DNA of 64,000 nt from Ilyobacter polytropus DSM 2926. Its GTDB lineage: Bacteria; Fusobacteriota; Fusobacteriia; Fusobacteriales; Fusobacteriaceae. The notes beneath the pieces were generated by a model. The model had not been told where the DNA came from and did no database searches. It worked only from the letters and a program-made list of their open reading frames with translations. Of the stretch, positions 27,141-36,876 are shown piece after piece. The stretch's first letter is position 1. Every line of letters begins with the position of its first letter. A program made the translations under genes and the position numbers. The stretch lies in contig NC_014633.1 in assembly GCF_000165505.1 (NCBI RefSeq), positions 496,001 to 560,000 on the forward strand, in the 5' to 3' direction.

Positions 27141-28148
27141 ATGAGCGATGTATATAGAAAATTGTTGGACGGAAATAGTCTTACTTCAAAAGAGATGTAC
27201 AGTCTTATGGAGGATATATTTGATGGTAAATTATCTGAAGTACAGACTGCCTCTATACTCACAGCCCTCAAAATAAAAGGAGAAACCTCCCAAGAGATAA
27301 TCGGTGGTGCCACCTTTATGAGAGACAGGGCCATAGCCTTTGAAAATGACCAGAACTCCTTTGATCCAGTAGGTACAGGTGGAGACGGAATACACAGTAT
27401 CAATATATCCACAGGAACGGCTTTTATAGCTGCAGCAGCTGGAATAAGAGTTATAAAACATGGAAACAGATCGGTTTCTAGTAAGTCTGGAAGTGCTGAT
27501 GTACTTCAAAGCCTGGGAATGGATCTGACTACAAATAAAGAAAAGATGAAAAAAGCCTTGGAAGAGACAGGAATGTCCTTTTTGTTTGCCCCTATATACC
27601 ACCACAGTATGAAGCAGGTGGCAGGTATCAGAAAGGCTATGGGTGTGAGAACAATATTTAATATTCTCGGTCCTCTTGCCAATCCAGGTAAGGCCAATCA
27701 CATGCTTTTAGGAGTATACGATAAAAAACTCATGGATAATATGGCAGATGCTCTTATAAAAATGGGATGTAAGAGAGCTCTTATTGTCCACGGTATGGAA
27801 GACGGAGCCGACGAAATATCAATAACAGGTAAAACAAGAGTTGTCGAAGTTGAAAACGGAAGAATAAAAGAGTATGAGATATTCCCGGAAAATTTCGGAC
27901 TTAAAAGAGCCACTCTTGAGGATATAAAAGGAGGAGATCCTGATGAAAACAGACAACTCCTTATCGATGCCCTTTCGGGAAAAGAAAGAGGTGCCAAAAG
28001 AGATGTTCTGCTTTTAAATGCAGGAGCGGCACTTTTTATCAATGGAAAGACAGAAAATATAACTGAAGGTGTGAAACTAGCCGGAAAACTTATAGATGAT
28101 GGCATTGTAATGGAAACAGTAAACAGCTTTATCGAGAAGGTGAAATAG
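27141..28148 (+). CDS. trpD: Anthranilate phosphoribosyltransferase
   Basis: 335 residues. Phosphoribosyl-pyrophosphate motif VGTGGDGIHSINIST and KHGNRSVSSKSGSADVLQSLG are intact; the later DGADEISITGKTRVVEV fits the family. Transfers phosphoribose to anthranilate. The ATG directly follows the trpG stop, and trpC begins directly after its stop, so expression is coupled. Confidence 0.95.
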   Translation: MSDVYRKLLDGNSLTSKEMYSLMEDIFDGKLSEVQTASILTALKIKGETSQEIIGGATFMRDRAIAFENDQNSFDPVGTGGDGIHSINISTGTAFIAAAAGIRVIKHGNRSVSSKSGSADVLQSLGMDLTTNKEKMKKALEETGMSFLFAPIYHHSMKQVAGIRKAMGVRTIFNILGPLANPGKANHMLLGVYDKKLMDNMADALIKMGCKRALIVHGMEDGADEISITGKTRVVEVENGRIKEYEIFPENFGLKRATLEDIKGGDPDENRQLLIDALSGKERGAKRDVLLLNAGAALFINGKTENITEGVKLAGKLIDDGIVMETVNSFIEKVK

Positions 28149-28922
28149 ATGATATTAGATGAAATTGTAAAATCTAAAAAAGAATATCTAAAGAAACTAT
28201 CCCTAGATAAAAATAAACTTGCTGAGATAGCAGAAAATATGGATACTCCACCGAGTTTTTATGAAGCTATGAAAAAAAGTGGGCTTTCTATAATAGGTGA
28301 GGTAAAAAAGGCTTCTCCGTCTAAGGGTGTAATAAAGGAAATGTTTGATCACAAGGCTATAGCTGCAGTATATGACACCTGTGTAGATGCAATATCTGTT
28401 CTCACAGAGGTTGAGTATTTCAAAGGAAATCCTAAATATCTGAAGGAAGTTTCAGAGATCACAAAACTTCCTACTTTATGCAAAGACTTTATAATCGACG
28501 AAGCTCAGATATATGAGGCTAGAACTCTTGGAGCCTCTGCAGTACTTCTCATTGTAAGTATTTTAGATGATGAAACCTTAAAGAACTTCATTGCTATAGC
28601 TAGAGAATTGAAAATGGAGCCCCTTGTAGAGGCCCACAGCGGTGAGGAAGTAAAAAGAGCTCTAAAGGCAAAGGCTAAAATAATTGGAATAAACAACAGA
28701 GACTTAAAGACCTTTAATGTAGATCTAAACAACTGCATAGAACTTTCTAAAAATATACCAGAAGACGTACTGGTAATAGGTGAAAGTGGTATAAGTAAAA
28801 GAGAAGATGTAAAAAAACTCAAAGATGGGAAAATAAGCGGTGTCCTTATAGGTGAAGCCTTTATGAGATCCGAAAGTATAAATAAACTGGCCCGGGAATT
28901 AAAGGAGGAATTTAATGACTGA
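28149..28922 (+). CDS. trpC: Indole-3-glycerol phosphate synthase
   Basis: 257-residue TIM barrel, monofunctional. Catalytic Lys region IGEVKKASPSKGVI, then CKDFIIDEAQIYEARTLGA, GINNRDLKTF and VIGESGISKREDV. Closes the indole ring from CdRP. The end overlaps trpF by eight bases. Confidence 0.95.
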   Translation: MILDEIVKSKKEYLKKLSLDKNKLAEIAENMDTPPSFYEAMKKSGLSIIGEVKKASPSKGVIKEMFDHKAIAAVYDTCVDAISVLTEVEYFKGNPKYLKEVSEITKLPTLCKDFIIDEAQIYEARTLGASAVLLIVSILDDETLKNFIAIARELKMEPLVEAHSGEEVKRALKAKAKIIGINNRDLKTFNVDLNNCIELSKNIPEDVLVIGESGISKREDVKKLKDGKISGVLIGEAFMRSESINKLARELKEEFND

Positions 28923-29517
28923 GGCAAAAATATGCGGAATAAAAAATTTCGAAGATGTAAAAATAGTAAATGAATTTAAACCTGATTATATCGGGTTTGT
29001 ATTTGCCAAATCCAAAAGACAGGTAAGTCTTGAAAAGGCTGCTGAACTTTCTAAAAATCTAGATGGGAAAATAAAAAAAGTAGGGGTATTTGTAGATGAA
29101 AGCCCTGAAAAAGTTGCTGAGATTGCAAAGGCCTGTAATCTTGACATATTACAGTTCCATGGAAAGGAAACACCAGAATACTGCAGAAGTTTTGAAAAAT
29201 ATGAGGTATGGAAAAGTTTTACTGGAGATGAAAAGATACTAGAAAATATAAAAAAATATGGTGACTGTGCAGATGCCTTTCTTGTTGATTCTAGTGTCCC
29301 TGGAAGTGGTAAGAAATTTGACTGGAATAATATAAAAGGGTTGTCAGAAAATTATAGGATAATTCTGGCAGGGGGACTAAATCCTGAAAATGTAGCCGAA
29401 GCTTCAAAAAAAGTAAAACCGCAAGTTGTGGATGTGAGCTCAGGTGTAGAGGGAGATAATGGTAAATCGAGAGAAAAAGTGGAAAAATTTATAGGGGAGG
29501 TAAGGTTACATGGATAG
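28915..29517 (+). CDS. trpF: Phosphoribosylanthranilate isomerase
   Basis: 200-residue TIM barrel. Catalytic Cys in [12 protein letters not shown], general-acid Asp in [17 protein letters not shown], phosphate-binding [10 protein letters not shown] and [14 protein letters not shown]. It overlaps both neighbours by eight bases and has a good ribosome binding site (aaaggaggaa) inside trpC. Confidence 0.95.
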   Translation: MTEAKICGIKNFEDVKIVNEFKPDYIGFVFAKSKRQVSLEKAAELSKNLDGKIKKVGVFVDESPEKVAEIAKACNLDILQFHGKETPEYCRSFEKYEVWKSFTGDEKILENIKKYGDCADAFLVDSSVPGSGKKFDWNNIKGLSENYRIILAGGLNPENVAEASKKVKPQVVDVSSGVEGDNGKSREKVEKFIGEVRLHG

Positions 29518-30688
29518 AAAATTTGGTGATTTTGGAGGGCAGTATGTGCCGGAGACTTTGATGAAGCCTCTTGAAAATTTGGAAAAAGCGTACTTAAAAT
29601 ATAAAAATGACGATGAATTCAACAAAGAACTGAATTATTATCTAAAGGATTATGTAGGAAGAGAAACACCTCTATACTATGCAGCTTCTCTCACAGAGAA
29701 AGTAGGAGGAGCAAAAATATATCTAAAAAGAGAAGACCTTAATCATACAGGTGCACACAAGATAAACAACGTAATGGGTCAACTCCTTCTTGCCAAGAGA
29801 ATGGGAAAAACAAAGGTCATTGCTGAAACAGGAGCAGGACAGCACGGAGTGGCCACTGCCACAGGAGCCGCACTTCTAGGAATGGAGTGTGAGGTATTTA
29901 TGGGAGAGGAAGACATAGTAAGACAGGAGATGAATGTCTTCAGAATGAGGCTTTTAGGAGCTACTGTAAATTCTGTGACGTCAGGGACAGGAACTTTGAA
30001 AGATGCTACAAATGAGGCTATAAGACAGTGGGTTGCCAGAATCGATGATACATTTTATGTTATAGGTTCAGTTGTTGGTCCTCATCCTTATCCGACTATG
30101 GTAAGAGATTTCCAGAGGATAATAGGAGACGAGACAAAGAAACAGATAATGGAAAAAGAAGGTAGACTTCCTGACGCTATAGTAGCTGCTATAGGGGGAG
30201 GATCAAATGCTATGGGTATATTCTATCCTTTTGTCAACGACAAGGAGGTTAGACTCATCGGTGTAGAGGCTGCAGGGGAAGGGGAAGCCACAGATAAACA
30301 TGCTCTTGCGATGCTAAAGGGAAGTAAGGGAGTTATTCATGGTATGAAGACTTATCTTTTACAAGACGATATGGGTAATATAACTCCTGCACATTCTATC
30401 TCCGCCGGTTTAGATTACCCTGGTGTAGGACCTGAACATGCTTATCTATACGATACAAAAAGAGCAGAATATGCTCCTATAGATGATAAAGAGGCCCTAG
30501 GAGGTTTCAAGCTTCTCTGTGAAGTAGAAGGAATTATCCCTGCATTGGAGAGTGCCCATGCAGTGGCTCATGCAGTAAAAGTAGCGAAAGAGATGTCAAA
30601 AGATGAGATTTTAGTAATAAACTTATCTGGACGTGGAGATAAAGATATAAATACAGTATTAGAAGTATATCAAAAGGGGGAGCTATAA
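29510..30688 (+). CDS. trpB: Tryptophan synthase beta subunit
   Basis: 392 residues, PLP enzyme joining indole and serine. PLP lysine in [27 protein letters not shown], the glycine loop [10 protein letters not shown], and LSGRGDKD at the end. Type TrpB1, with a TrpA partner encoded next; stop and start share one base. Confidence 0.97.
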   Translation: MDRKFGDFGGQYVPETLMKPLENLEKAYLKYKNDDEFNKELNYYLKDYVGRETPLYYAASLTEKVGGAKIYLKREDLNHTGAHKINNVMGQLLLAKRMGKTKVIAETGAGQHGVATATGAALLGMECEVFMGEEDIVRQEMNVFRMRLLGATVNSVTSGTGTLKDATNEAIRQWVARIDDTFYVIGSVVGPHPYPTMVRDFQRIIGDETKKQIMEKEGRLPDAIVAAIGGGSNAMGIFYPFVNDKEVRLIGVEAAGEGEATDKHALAMLKGSKGVIHGMKTYLLQDDMGNITPAHSISAGLDYPGVGPEHAYLYDTKRAEYAPIDDKEALGGFKLLCEVEGIIPALESAHAVAHAVKVAKEMSKDEILVINLSGRGDKDINTVLEVYQKGEL

Positions 30689-31440
30689 TGGGTAGAATTG
30701 AAAATGCACTGAAAAAAGGAGAAAAAAATCTTATAGCGTATCTCACTGCAGGTGATCCATGTATTGAGAAAACTCCTGAGCTTGTACTAGGCATGGAGAG
30801 TGGAGGTGCAGCACTTGTAGAGATAGGTATCCCATATTCAGATCCTCTAGCAGACGGGCCTGTGATTCAGGCTGCTTCTACAAGGGCTCTGTCAAAGGAT
30901 ATTTCCATTGAGAAGATTTTTGATGCAGTAGAAAAAATAAGAAAAGAAAGTCAGATACCTTTGGTTTTTTTAGTCTACTATAATACAATACATAATTATG
31001 GTGGGGAAGAATTTCTTAAAAAATGTGAGGAAACAGGTGTAGACGGCCTTATTATTCCTGACCTGCCAATGGAAGAGCAAAAAGAACTTCCAAAAAATGC
31101 AGCAGTAAGTATAATTCCACTTGTGGCTCTTAATTCAGGTGATAGAATAGAAAATATTGTAAAAGATGCTACAGGATTTGTTTATTGTATTTCCTCATTT
31201 GGAGTTACAGGTACGAGAGATACCATAAGTAATAAAGCTTCTGAAATAGTTTCTGAGATTAAAAAATATACAGATATACCTGTGGCTTTAGGTTTTGGGA
31301 TATCTCACAATAAAATGGTTGAAGATGTAAACAGATATGCCGATGCAGCTATAGTGGGAAGTGCTATTGTCAAGGTAATCGAAAAAACAAAAGGCAGTGC
31401 AAAAGAAGTTGAAGATTTTGTAGCTTCCCTGCTAAGATAA
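30688..31440 (+). CDS. trpA: Tryptophan synthase alpha subunit
   Basis: 250-residue TIM barrel cleaving indole-3-glycerol phosphate. Catalytic Glu in LVEIGIPYSDPLADGPVIQ and Asp in DGLIIPDLPMEEQ; phosphate loop GFGISHNKMV and AIVGSAIVK. Last gene of the trp operon; a terminator follows. Confidence 0.96.
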   Translation: MGRIENALKKGEKNLIAYLTAGDPCIEKTPELVLGMESGGAALVEIGIPYSDPLADGPVIQAASTRALSKDISIEKIFDAVEKIRKESQIPLVFLVYYNTIHNYGGEEFLKKCEETGVDGLIIPDLPMEEQKELPKNAAVSIIPLVALNSGDRIENIVKDATGFVYCISSFGVTGTRDTISNKASEIVSEIKKYTDIPVALGFGISHNKMVEDVNRYADAAIVGSAIVKVIEKTKGSAKEVEDFVASLLR

Positions 31441-31478
31441 GTAAATTTTGAGTAGTATTCAAATCTATATTATTTATT

Positions 31479-31504
31479 GAGGGACCCAAGGGGTCCCTTT
31501 TTTA
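31479..31504 (+). terminator. Terminator of the trp operon
   Basis: GGGACC with GGTCCC around a CAAG loop (31481-31497), then six T. Confidence 0.9.
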
Positions 31505-31516
31505 ATTTCTAAGACT

Positions 31517-31819
31517 TTAATTAAAAATAGAATCATAGTAGCGGTCCAACTTTATCTCTAACTCACTTAGATTAAAAAAACGGGCCCCTCTATACAGTTC
31601 TTTCCCTCTAGAATAGATAATAAGAGCCGGTATTGAAAATACCATAAATTCCCCCGCCGCCTCAGGACATTCATTTAAGTCGATCTTTTGAAAAGTGGCC
31701 TGATTGTATTTTTCAGAAAGTTTTTTGATTTTAGGAAGAAGTGCGTGACATACAGAACATTCTTCACGTGATATATATACAAAAGAAAATTTTTTATATT
31801 TCAATTGCTGCAGATCCAT
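31517..31819 (-). CDS. Thioredoxin-like protein
   Basis: 100 residues with a thioredoxin fold pattern: active-site CSVC in ISREECSVCHALLPKIKKL, and the cis-proline region FSIPALIIYSRGKEL. The dipeptide between the cysteines is Ser-Val, not Gly-Pro, so the redox potential and partner probably differ from standard thioredoxin. No signal peptide. Good ribosome binding site (aaaggag). Single gene between the trp terminator and the M16 protease, on the opposite strand to trp. Confidence 0.87.
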   Translation of the reverse strand: MDLQQLKYKKFSFVYISREECSVCHALLPKIKKLSEKYNQATFQKIDLNECPEAAGEFMVFSIPALIIYSRGKELYRGARFFNLSELEIKLDRYYDSIFN

Positions 31820-31931
31820 AGGCTTTCTCCTTTGTGAAAATTCTTAATATAATTATTTTCATAACCAAGTTATTTTAATAATGTTTATCATTTGTTGTAA
31901 AATTATATGGGATTTTTAGGTAATAAAAGAT

Positions 31932-31973
31932 AAAGAAAAAGTCCGCCTCTATACAGTAAAGACGAACTTTTTC
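31932..31973 (-). terminator. Terminator of the M16 protease gene
   Basis: On the minus strand a ten-base stem (AAGTTCGTCT with AGGCGGACTT, G-U pairs allowed) is followed by TTTTTC. Confidence 0.75.
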
Positions 31974-32033
31974 AGATTATTTCTTATTTACACTCCTTTA
32001 ATATATCACAAGTTAGCTTAAACAGATAAATTT

Positions 32034-34808
32034 CTATTCTGATTTTTCAGGTATCAGTCTTACTTCAATATAATTATCTAAATCCACAGCAGAGTTCATA
32101 AATTTCAGCATATTTTGTCTGCTGAGTGTCTTTTTATATTTTTCAGGAGGGAAAATTCTGAAATTGTCTCCAAACTCCTCTCTCTTACTTATATAATCAA
32201 TCCAGAACTCATTTTTTTTCAAGATGGAGTCATAATTAAAGGCATAGTTTTCAACGACACTTTTTATTATCCTGTCCTCAAAATTTCCCTCTAGAGCATT
32301 TTTAAGAACATTTTTTATCTCCTCAGTAACCATATCAGCTTTTTTAGGGTCGGTGCTGTAAGATATTGTGAGGTAATTTTCCCCAAAGTTAAGGGGACTT
32401 AACTCTGTATCAGCATAGATTGTGTAAATTCCTCCTATTTTTTCTCTTATCTCTTCTAATAAAATCATATCCAGTATTTTTGAAATACCTAGGTATTTTA
32501 CCCTGTTTTCATATGTATATTTCCCTTTATAGGGATAGATCAAATTTACAGATACTTTTTTATCAGTACCTTTTTTTACACTTTCTTTTGTTATTCCCTT
32601 TGGAAAATTAACATCCAAATTTTTAGGAAGCTCTGAAATATCTTTTGAAGGAATTCCAGCTAAATACTTTTGCACAAGATTTTCCATATCCATATCTTTG
32701 GTGCTTCCTACAATGACAGCCTGAAAATCCCCTATACTAGAGAATCTGCCTCTAAAAGCCTCTATAAAATCCTTTTCATTGACCTTATCTAAGTCCTCTA
32801 AGGTCAGTGGCTTTCTTCTTGGGTGGTTCTGAGACACAGTTTCTTTTATTTTATCTCTATATAGTGTCTTAGGTGAATTTTTCCTGTTATTTATACGTTG
32901 TTTTTGAAGTTCCATAAAATTATTGTATATGTCCTTATCAATCTTAGGACTGGTAAGAAATATATTCAAAATTTCTAAGGCAGTGACAAGGTTATCTCTG
33001 TCTGTTTCGATATTTATTCCCTCAGAGTAATCGGATATATAGGGGTGAAACTGTATATTTTTCCCCTTCATAAAAATATCTGTTTCCACAGGAGAAAGGT
33101 TTCCTATGCCAGAGGATATTATTACTGGCAGAGCTAATCTTGATGCTATATATCCCTTTTCATCCATGAGGGAACTTCCCCCCTTGCTGAAGAGTTTTAT
33201 AAGTATTTTATCTCTGTCAAAATCAGTTTCTTTTAGGATTACCTCCATATTATTTGAAAGCTTGTAACGTATAAAATCTTTTTCTTCTTTCTTATCTAGT
33301 ATTTTCCCAGAGGAAAACTCATTTATCTTCAAAACAGGCTTTTGATTATTTTTTTCAATTCCTAATAGTTTTTTATTTTTAGCATGTTCAATTATTTTTT
33401 CTATCTCACCCTTAGAAGGTATATACAGATTTTTCTTTTGAGGTGCAGTTAGAAAAAATGCTTTGTTTGAATTTTCATATATTTCATGAGCCTTTTTCAG
33501 GATATCCTTATAGGATATTTCTTTTATGATCTCGTTGAAGACTTCTGCTTCATTCTCTATATCTGTAAAGATATACCCTTCTAGATAGTCTGCTATTATC
33601 TCAGAGGCAATCTCGCTGTGTTCCTTACTCTCTCTATTTTTATATGCGTTTTCCATATACATTGAAAGTTCGGCTTTTTCTCCGTCTATCTCCCAGGAAG
33701 CAGGGCCATAGACAGATAGTTTTTTCATTTGGGTAATAACTTCAGCTATTCCTGACTGGATATCTTTTTCCTTTAGCATAGCTCCTGTAATCTGCACAGT
33801 ATCGTGTTTTCCAAGGTTTACCAGATAGCTGTATCCCTCACCTATAGTAGGAGAGGCTTTTTTTGAAATACTGTCAAACCGACTTTGAAGAATTCCTGTG
33901 GCAATTTCTTCTATAATGGCTCTTTTATAACTCTCACGGTCTTGTATCGGTTCTAGTCTGTCTTTTGTAAGCACATCAAAGGTTACAGATGTTATCTCTG
34001 GGTCTTTAAAAATTGTAATTTCACCATTTGATTCACCTATTCTATATTCAAGGCTCTTTTTAAAAGTGTATTTTGATTCATAGTTAAAATATTTTTCAAC
34101 AAGAGTTTTTACATGATTTTTATCAAAGTCTCCCACTGCAACTACGGCAATATTTTCAGGGTGGTACCATTTATGATAATATCTCTTAAGCAGTTTTGGA
34201 TTGGCATTTTTTATAATCTCAGGGTCTCCTATTGGAAACCGTTCAGTAAATCTAGATTCACCGTAAACGGCTTTTTTCTGTGCATCTGAAATTCTCTGGG
34301 ATAGTCCCTGCATCAGTCTCCACTCTTCTAGGATAACACCTCTCTCATCTATTGTATCTTTTGGATAAAAAGTAATATCATTAGCCCATTCTTTTAATAT
34401 CTCAAAGGATTTTTCAAATTCCTCTGTTCTGTCTGTTGGAACATGAAGCTTATATATAGTTCTGCCAAAACCAGTAAAGGCATTTAAATCTGCCCCAAAA
34501 TTCATTCCTATAGACTGAAGGTGCTTTACAAGCATATTTCCTGGATAGCTTTTAGTTCCGTTAAAAGCCATGTGCTCTATAAAATGAGCCATTCCAAGCT
34601 GATCTTCATCTTCCTGAAGCGACCCGGAATTGACGATCAATGCAAGATAAGCCTTGTTTTCAGGTTTTTTGTTTTTGTATATATAGTACTTCATACCATT
34701 TTTTAGAGTACCTTGTTCTAGTTCACTTGATACTTTAAGATCGGCAGCATTTAGTCCAGTAAATAAAACTAAAAGCATAGTAATTATAAAAATCTTTATT
34801 TTTTTCAT
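32034..34808 (-). CDS. Periplasmic M16 zinc metalloprotease (insulinase family, PqqL-like)
   Basis: 924 residues with a signal peptide (hydrophobic to about residue 19, then NAADLK). The inverted zinc motif HFIEH is at 75-79 (GMAHFIEHMAFNGTK), with the downstream Glu in ERGVILEEWRLMQ. Two M16 halves, active N-terminal and inactive C-terminal, as in single-chain pitrilysin-type enzymes; 920-950 residues is the common length for the PqqL group. It likely degrades peptides in the periplasm. Clear ribosome binding site (caggaggg). Single gene; no siderophore receptor nearby to match the E. coli PqqL context. Confidence 0.92.
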   Translation of the reverse strand: MKKIKIFIITMLLVLFTGLNAADLKVSSELEQGTLKNGMKYYIYKNKKPENKAYLALIVNSGSLQEDEDQLGMAHFIEHMAFNGTKSYPGNMLVKHLQSIGMNFGADLNAFTGFGRTIYKLHVPTDRTEEFEKSFEILKEWANDITFYPKDTIDERGVILEEWRLMQGLSQRISDAQKKAVYGESRFTERFPIGDPEIIKNANPKLLKRYYHKWYHPENIAVVAVGDFDKNHVKTLVEKYFNYESKYTFKKSLEYRIGESNGEITIFKDPEITSVTFDVLTKDRLEPIQDRESYKRAIIEEIATGILQSRFDSISKKASPTIGEGYSYLVNLGKHDTVQITGAMLKEKDIQSGIAEVITQMKKLSVYGPASWEIDGEKAELSMYMENAYKNRESKEHSEIASEIIADYLEGYIFTDIENEAEVFNEIIKEISYKDILKKAHEIYENSNKAFFLTAPQKKNLYIPSKGEIEKIIEHAKNKKLLGIEKNNQKPVLKINEFSSGKILDKKEEKDFIRYKLSNNMEVILKETDFDRDKILIKLFSKGGSSLMDEKGYIASRLALPVIISSGIGNLSPVETDIFMKGKNIQFHPYISDYSEGINIETDRDNLVTALEILNIFLTSPKIDKDIYNNFMELQKQRINNRKNSPKTLYRDKIKETVSQNHPRRKPLTLEDLDKVNEKDFIEAFRGRFSSIGDFQAVIVGSTKDMDMENLVQKYLAGIPSKDISELPKNLDVNFPKGITKESVKKGTDKKVSVNLIYPYKGKYTYENRVKYLGISKILDMILLEEIREKIGGIYTIYADTELSPLNFGENYLTISYSTDPKKADMVTEEIKNVLKNALEGNFEDRIIKSVVENYAFNYDSILKKNEFWIDYISKREEFGDNFRIFPPEKYKKTLSRQNMLKFMNSAVDLDNYIEVRLIPEKSE

Positions 34809-35026
34809 CTGAGAGATCCCTCCTGTTTTTTATTTGTGTGAATATTTCTTAATAATTAAGCTTATTTCCTGTAAATTAAGAATAACACAATTAAACCATC
34901 AAGTCCATATTCAGATCACTTTTCTTATGTTTTCAATATTTGAAAAATCTGAAAAAAATAAGTTTTAGTAAAATAATACATTATTTTTTCATAATGCTGT
35001 ATAATTTAGTAGTTGGAGGTGACTGC

Positions 35027-35800
35027 ATGTCTTTAAAAAAAAATATTATACTTATAATTTTTCTTGTTTTAGCATTTAGAAGTTTTTCAGTTGGAATATC
35101 TACTTTGATAATAAAGGAGAAAAAATCTAACTATGATATAGATGTAAAGCTTCCCTATCTTATAGGGGATACCAAGGTGGACAAAACAAACAAGGTGATA
35201 ATGGAGCGGCTAAAAGAACTTGAAATTCAGATAGAAAAAGATTCTAAAAAAAACTTTAGAGAATTGACCGACTCAAAAGAGCCTGAGGTTACATTAAAAG
35301 GTGAATATACTGTGAGAGTTAGTGATTCTAAGATGGTTATTTTAATTGTAAAAAACAGGTACTTTTTAGACGGTTATGATGCTCAGATAAGAACCTACAG
35401 TTATACCCTTTCCCCATTAGACGGAGAGTTTTATTCACGGGAGGATATATTCATAAATCCCAGTGAAGGAGTATACCAGGTAAAAAAAATAATTGAAAAT
35501 ATGATTCGTAAAAGGGTCCGCCAGACAAAAATCGGAGAATCTGTAAACATTTACCCAAATGATATAATTTTAGATATTGATTACGGAGGCTTTTATTTAG
35601 AAGATAAAAACCTTGTGGTGGAGCTAATAGTAAAAGGGGCTCCTCCATATTACGACGGATGGGAAAAGTTTAAAATACCTCTAGATCAAATAAAAGATTT
35701 TATAAAATATGATCTGAAAAACAATCTTCAAAGCAGTTCTTTTAGAAATATAAAGTTGAATCAACAGTGGTTTTCAGAGTATAATCAACTGAGAATTTAG
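35027..35800 (+). CDS. Exported DUF3298/DUF4163-like protein (first of a pair)
   Basis: 257 residues with a signal peptide (MSLKKNIILIIFLVLAFRSF, then SVG). The C-terminal half has the pattern of DUF3298 proteins (LSPLDGEFYSREDIF, then DYGGFYLEDKNLVVELI, ending PLDQIKDFIKY), the module found in RsiV-type anti-sigma factors and PdaC-type wall deacetylases. No catalytic deacetylase domain is present. Probable periplasmic protein of unknown role. The ATG at 35027 follows tggaggtg; a TATAAT lies at 35000-35005. Next gene 11 bases on. Confidence 0.7.
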   Translation: MSLKKNIILIIFLVLAFRSFSVGISTLIIKEKKSNYDIDVKLPYLIGDTKVDKTNKVIMERLKELEIQIEKDSKKNFRELTDSKEPEVTLKGEYTVRVSDSKMVILIVKNRYFLDGYDAQIRTYSYTLSPLDGEFYSREDIFINPSEGVYQVKKIIENMIRKRVRQTKIGESVNIYPNDIILDIDYGGFYLEDKNLVVELIVKGAPPYYDGWEKFKIPLDQIKDFIKYDLKNNLQSSSFRNIKLNQQWFSEYNQLRI

Positions 35801-35811
35801 GAGGTTATCCA

Positions 35812-36465
35812 ATGAAAAAAATTATAGTTTTTATTTTTATATTCGCAGTATTTCAAAATATGTTTTCAGTAGAGACAAAAAAATCAAATATAAAACTTGA
35901 AAATCAGTATCTTATGATAGATGGTAAAATACCTGTTTTTTATAATAAAGGAAAATACATCGGTAATTCTAGCAACAAGGTAAAAGGCGGCTTTAGAGCC
36001 CTAATGGAAATGATAAAGATGGAATCAAATAAAAACCGTCTTGAAAATCCAGATAATAGAGATGGTAAATTTATTTTAAAAAGTGATTTTAAGAAGATAG
36101 ATAATGAGAGCAAAATAGACAGTTATCTAGTTAAGACTTTTTATTTTACAGGTGGATCCCACGGCATGATACTAGAAGAAGGGTATAATTTTAAAAACGG
36201 AAAAGAAATTTTTCTGAAGGATATATTTAAAGGCAACATCAACTACAAGGGACTCATCAAACAAAAGGTGGAAGAACAGATAATAAAATACGGAGGGGAT
36301 TTATATTATGCTGATATAAATATTCCCGATGAAGAGTATAGTTTTTATTTTGAGGGTGACTCTTTAGTTGTGTTTTTTAACCCCTATACCCTAGCATCTT
36401 ACGAAGCAGGAATAATAACTTTTGAGATACCAATCTCAGAGATTTCCTCCTTCATGAAAATTTAG
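35812..36465 (+). CDS. Exported DUF3298-domain protein (second of a pair)
   Basis: 217 residues, signal peptide in the first 20 or so (IVFIFIFAVFQNMFSVE). Clear DUF3298 pattern: YFTGGSHGMILEEGYNF, then GKEIFLKDIFKGN, FYFEGDSLVVFFNPYTLASYEAG and FEIPISEISSFM. It lies in the same transcript as the related protein upstream and probably arose by duplication with strong divergence. Function unknown; no enzyme domain seen. Confidence 0.82.
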   Translation: MKKIIVFIFIFAVFQNMFSVETKKSNIKLENQYLMIDGKIPVFYNKGKYIGNSSNKVKGGFRALMEMIKMESNKNRLENPDNRDGKFILKSDFKKIDNESKIDSYLVKTFYFTGGSHGMILEEGYNFKNGKEIFLKDIFKGNINYKGLIKQKVEEQIIKYGGDLYYADINIPDEEYSFYFEGDSLVVFFNPYTLASYEAGIITFEIPISEISSFMKI

Positions 36466-36493
36466 GGTTTATTTAGATAACCCCTTTTTTTTT
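36465..36493 (+). terminator. Probable terminator after the DUF3298 pair
   Basis: Short stem GGGTT with AACCC followed by a long T run (36485-36493). Only five to six pairs, so weaker than others here. Confidence 0.55.
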
Positions 36494-36535
36494 AACTTTA
36501 GATTTTTAAAATTAGGTTGTATTTTTAAAAAAATA

Positions 36536-36564
36536 TTGACACTTCTTTACCTTTGTGGTAAAGT
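36536..36564 (+). promoter_or_regulatory. Promoter of the SAM-riboswitch met operon
   Basis: TTGACA (36536-36541), 17-base spacer, TAAAGT (36559-36564), upstream of the S-box leader. Confidence 0.7.
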
Positions 36565-36630
36565 AACTATCAACAACAGAGAAACAAGTGAACCAGTATT
36601 AAAATATGTAAACCCTAGAATAAAGGGTTT

Positions 36631-36718
36631 ATCCATCAAGAGAGGTGTAGGGACAGGCCCGGAGATACCTCAGCAACCTACCTATTCAGGTGTGGTGCTA
36701 ATTCCTGACAGATGGCAA
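36631..36718 (+). promoter_or_regulatory. SAM-I riboswitch (S-box)
   Basis: Core matches the S-box: AGAGAGGTGTAGGGACAGGC, then CAGCAACC and GGTGCTAATTCC, closed by a P1 stem CCATC (36633-36637) with GATGG (36711-36715). A further hairpin, AAACCC with GGGTTT, lies just upstream at 36610-36630. S-adenosylmethionine binding should favour the terminator at 36741-36777 and switch off metY and the genes after it. Confidence 0.93.
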
Positions 36719-36740
36719 TAGGGCTAATTTTAGAGTAACC

Positions 36741-36777
36741 AACCCTTTCATCTGACTTAGATGAAAGGGTTTTTTTT
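36741..36777 (+). terminator. Riboswitch-controlled terminator before metY
   Basis: 13-base perfect stem (36741-36753 with 36759-36771) and a run of eight T. Expression platform of the SAM-I riboswitch. Confidence 0.93.
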
Positions 36778-36876
36778 ATAAAATCCCGTTGCCTCCATTT
36801 TATCTTATTTTTACAGAGGCTTTATATTAGGCTTTTGTGACACAATTAAACTAATGACATTAAGGGGGAATTAAAC

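Noticed and set aside
36536-36721. 61-codon plus-strand reading frame
   Set aside because: It lies entirely over the promoter and SAM-I riboswitch, which explain the sequence fully.
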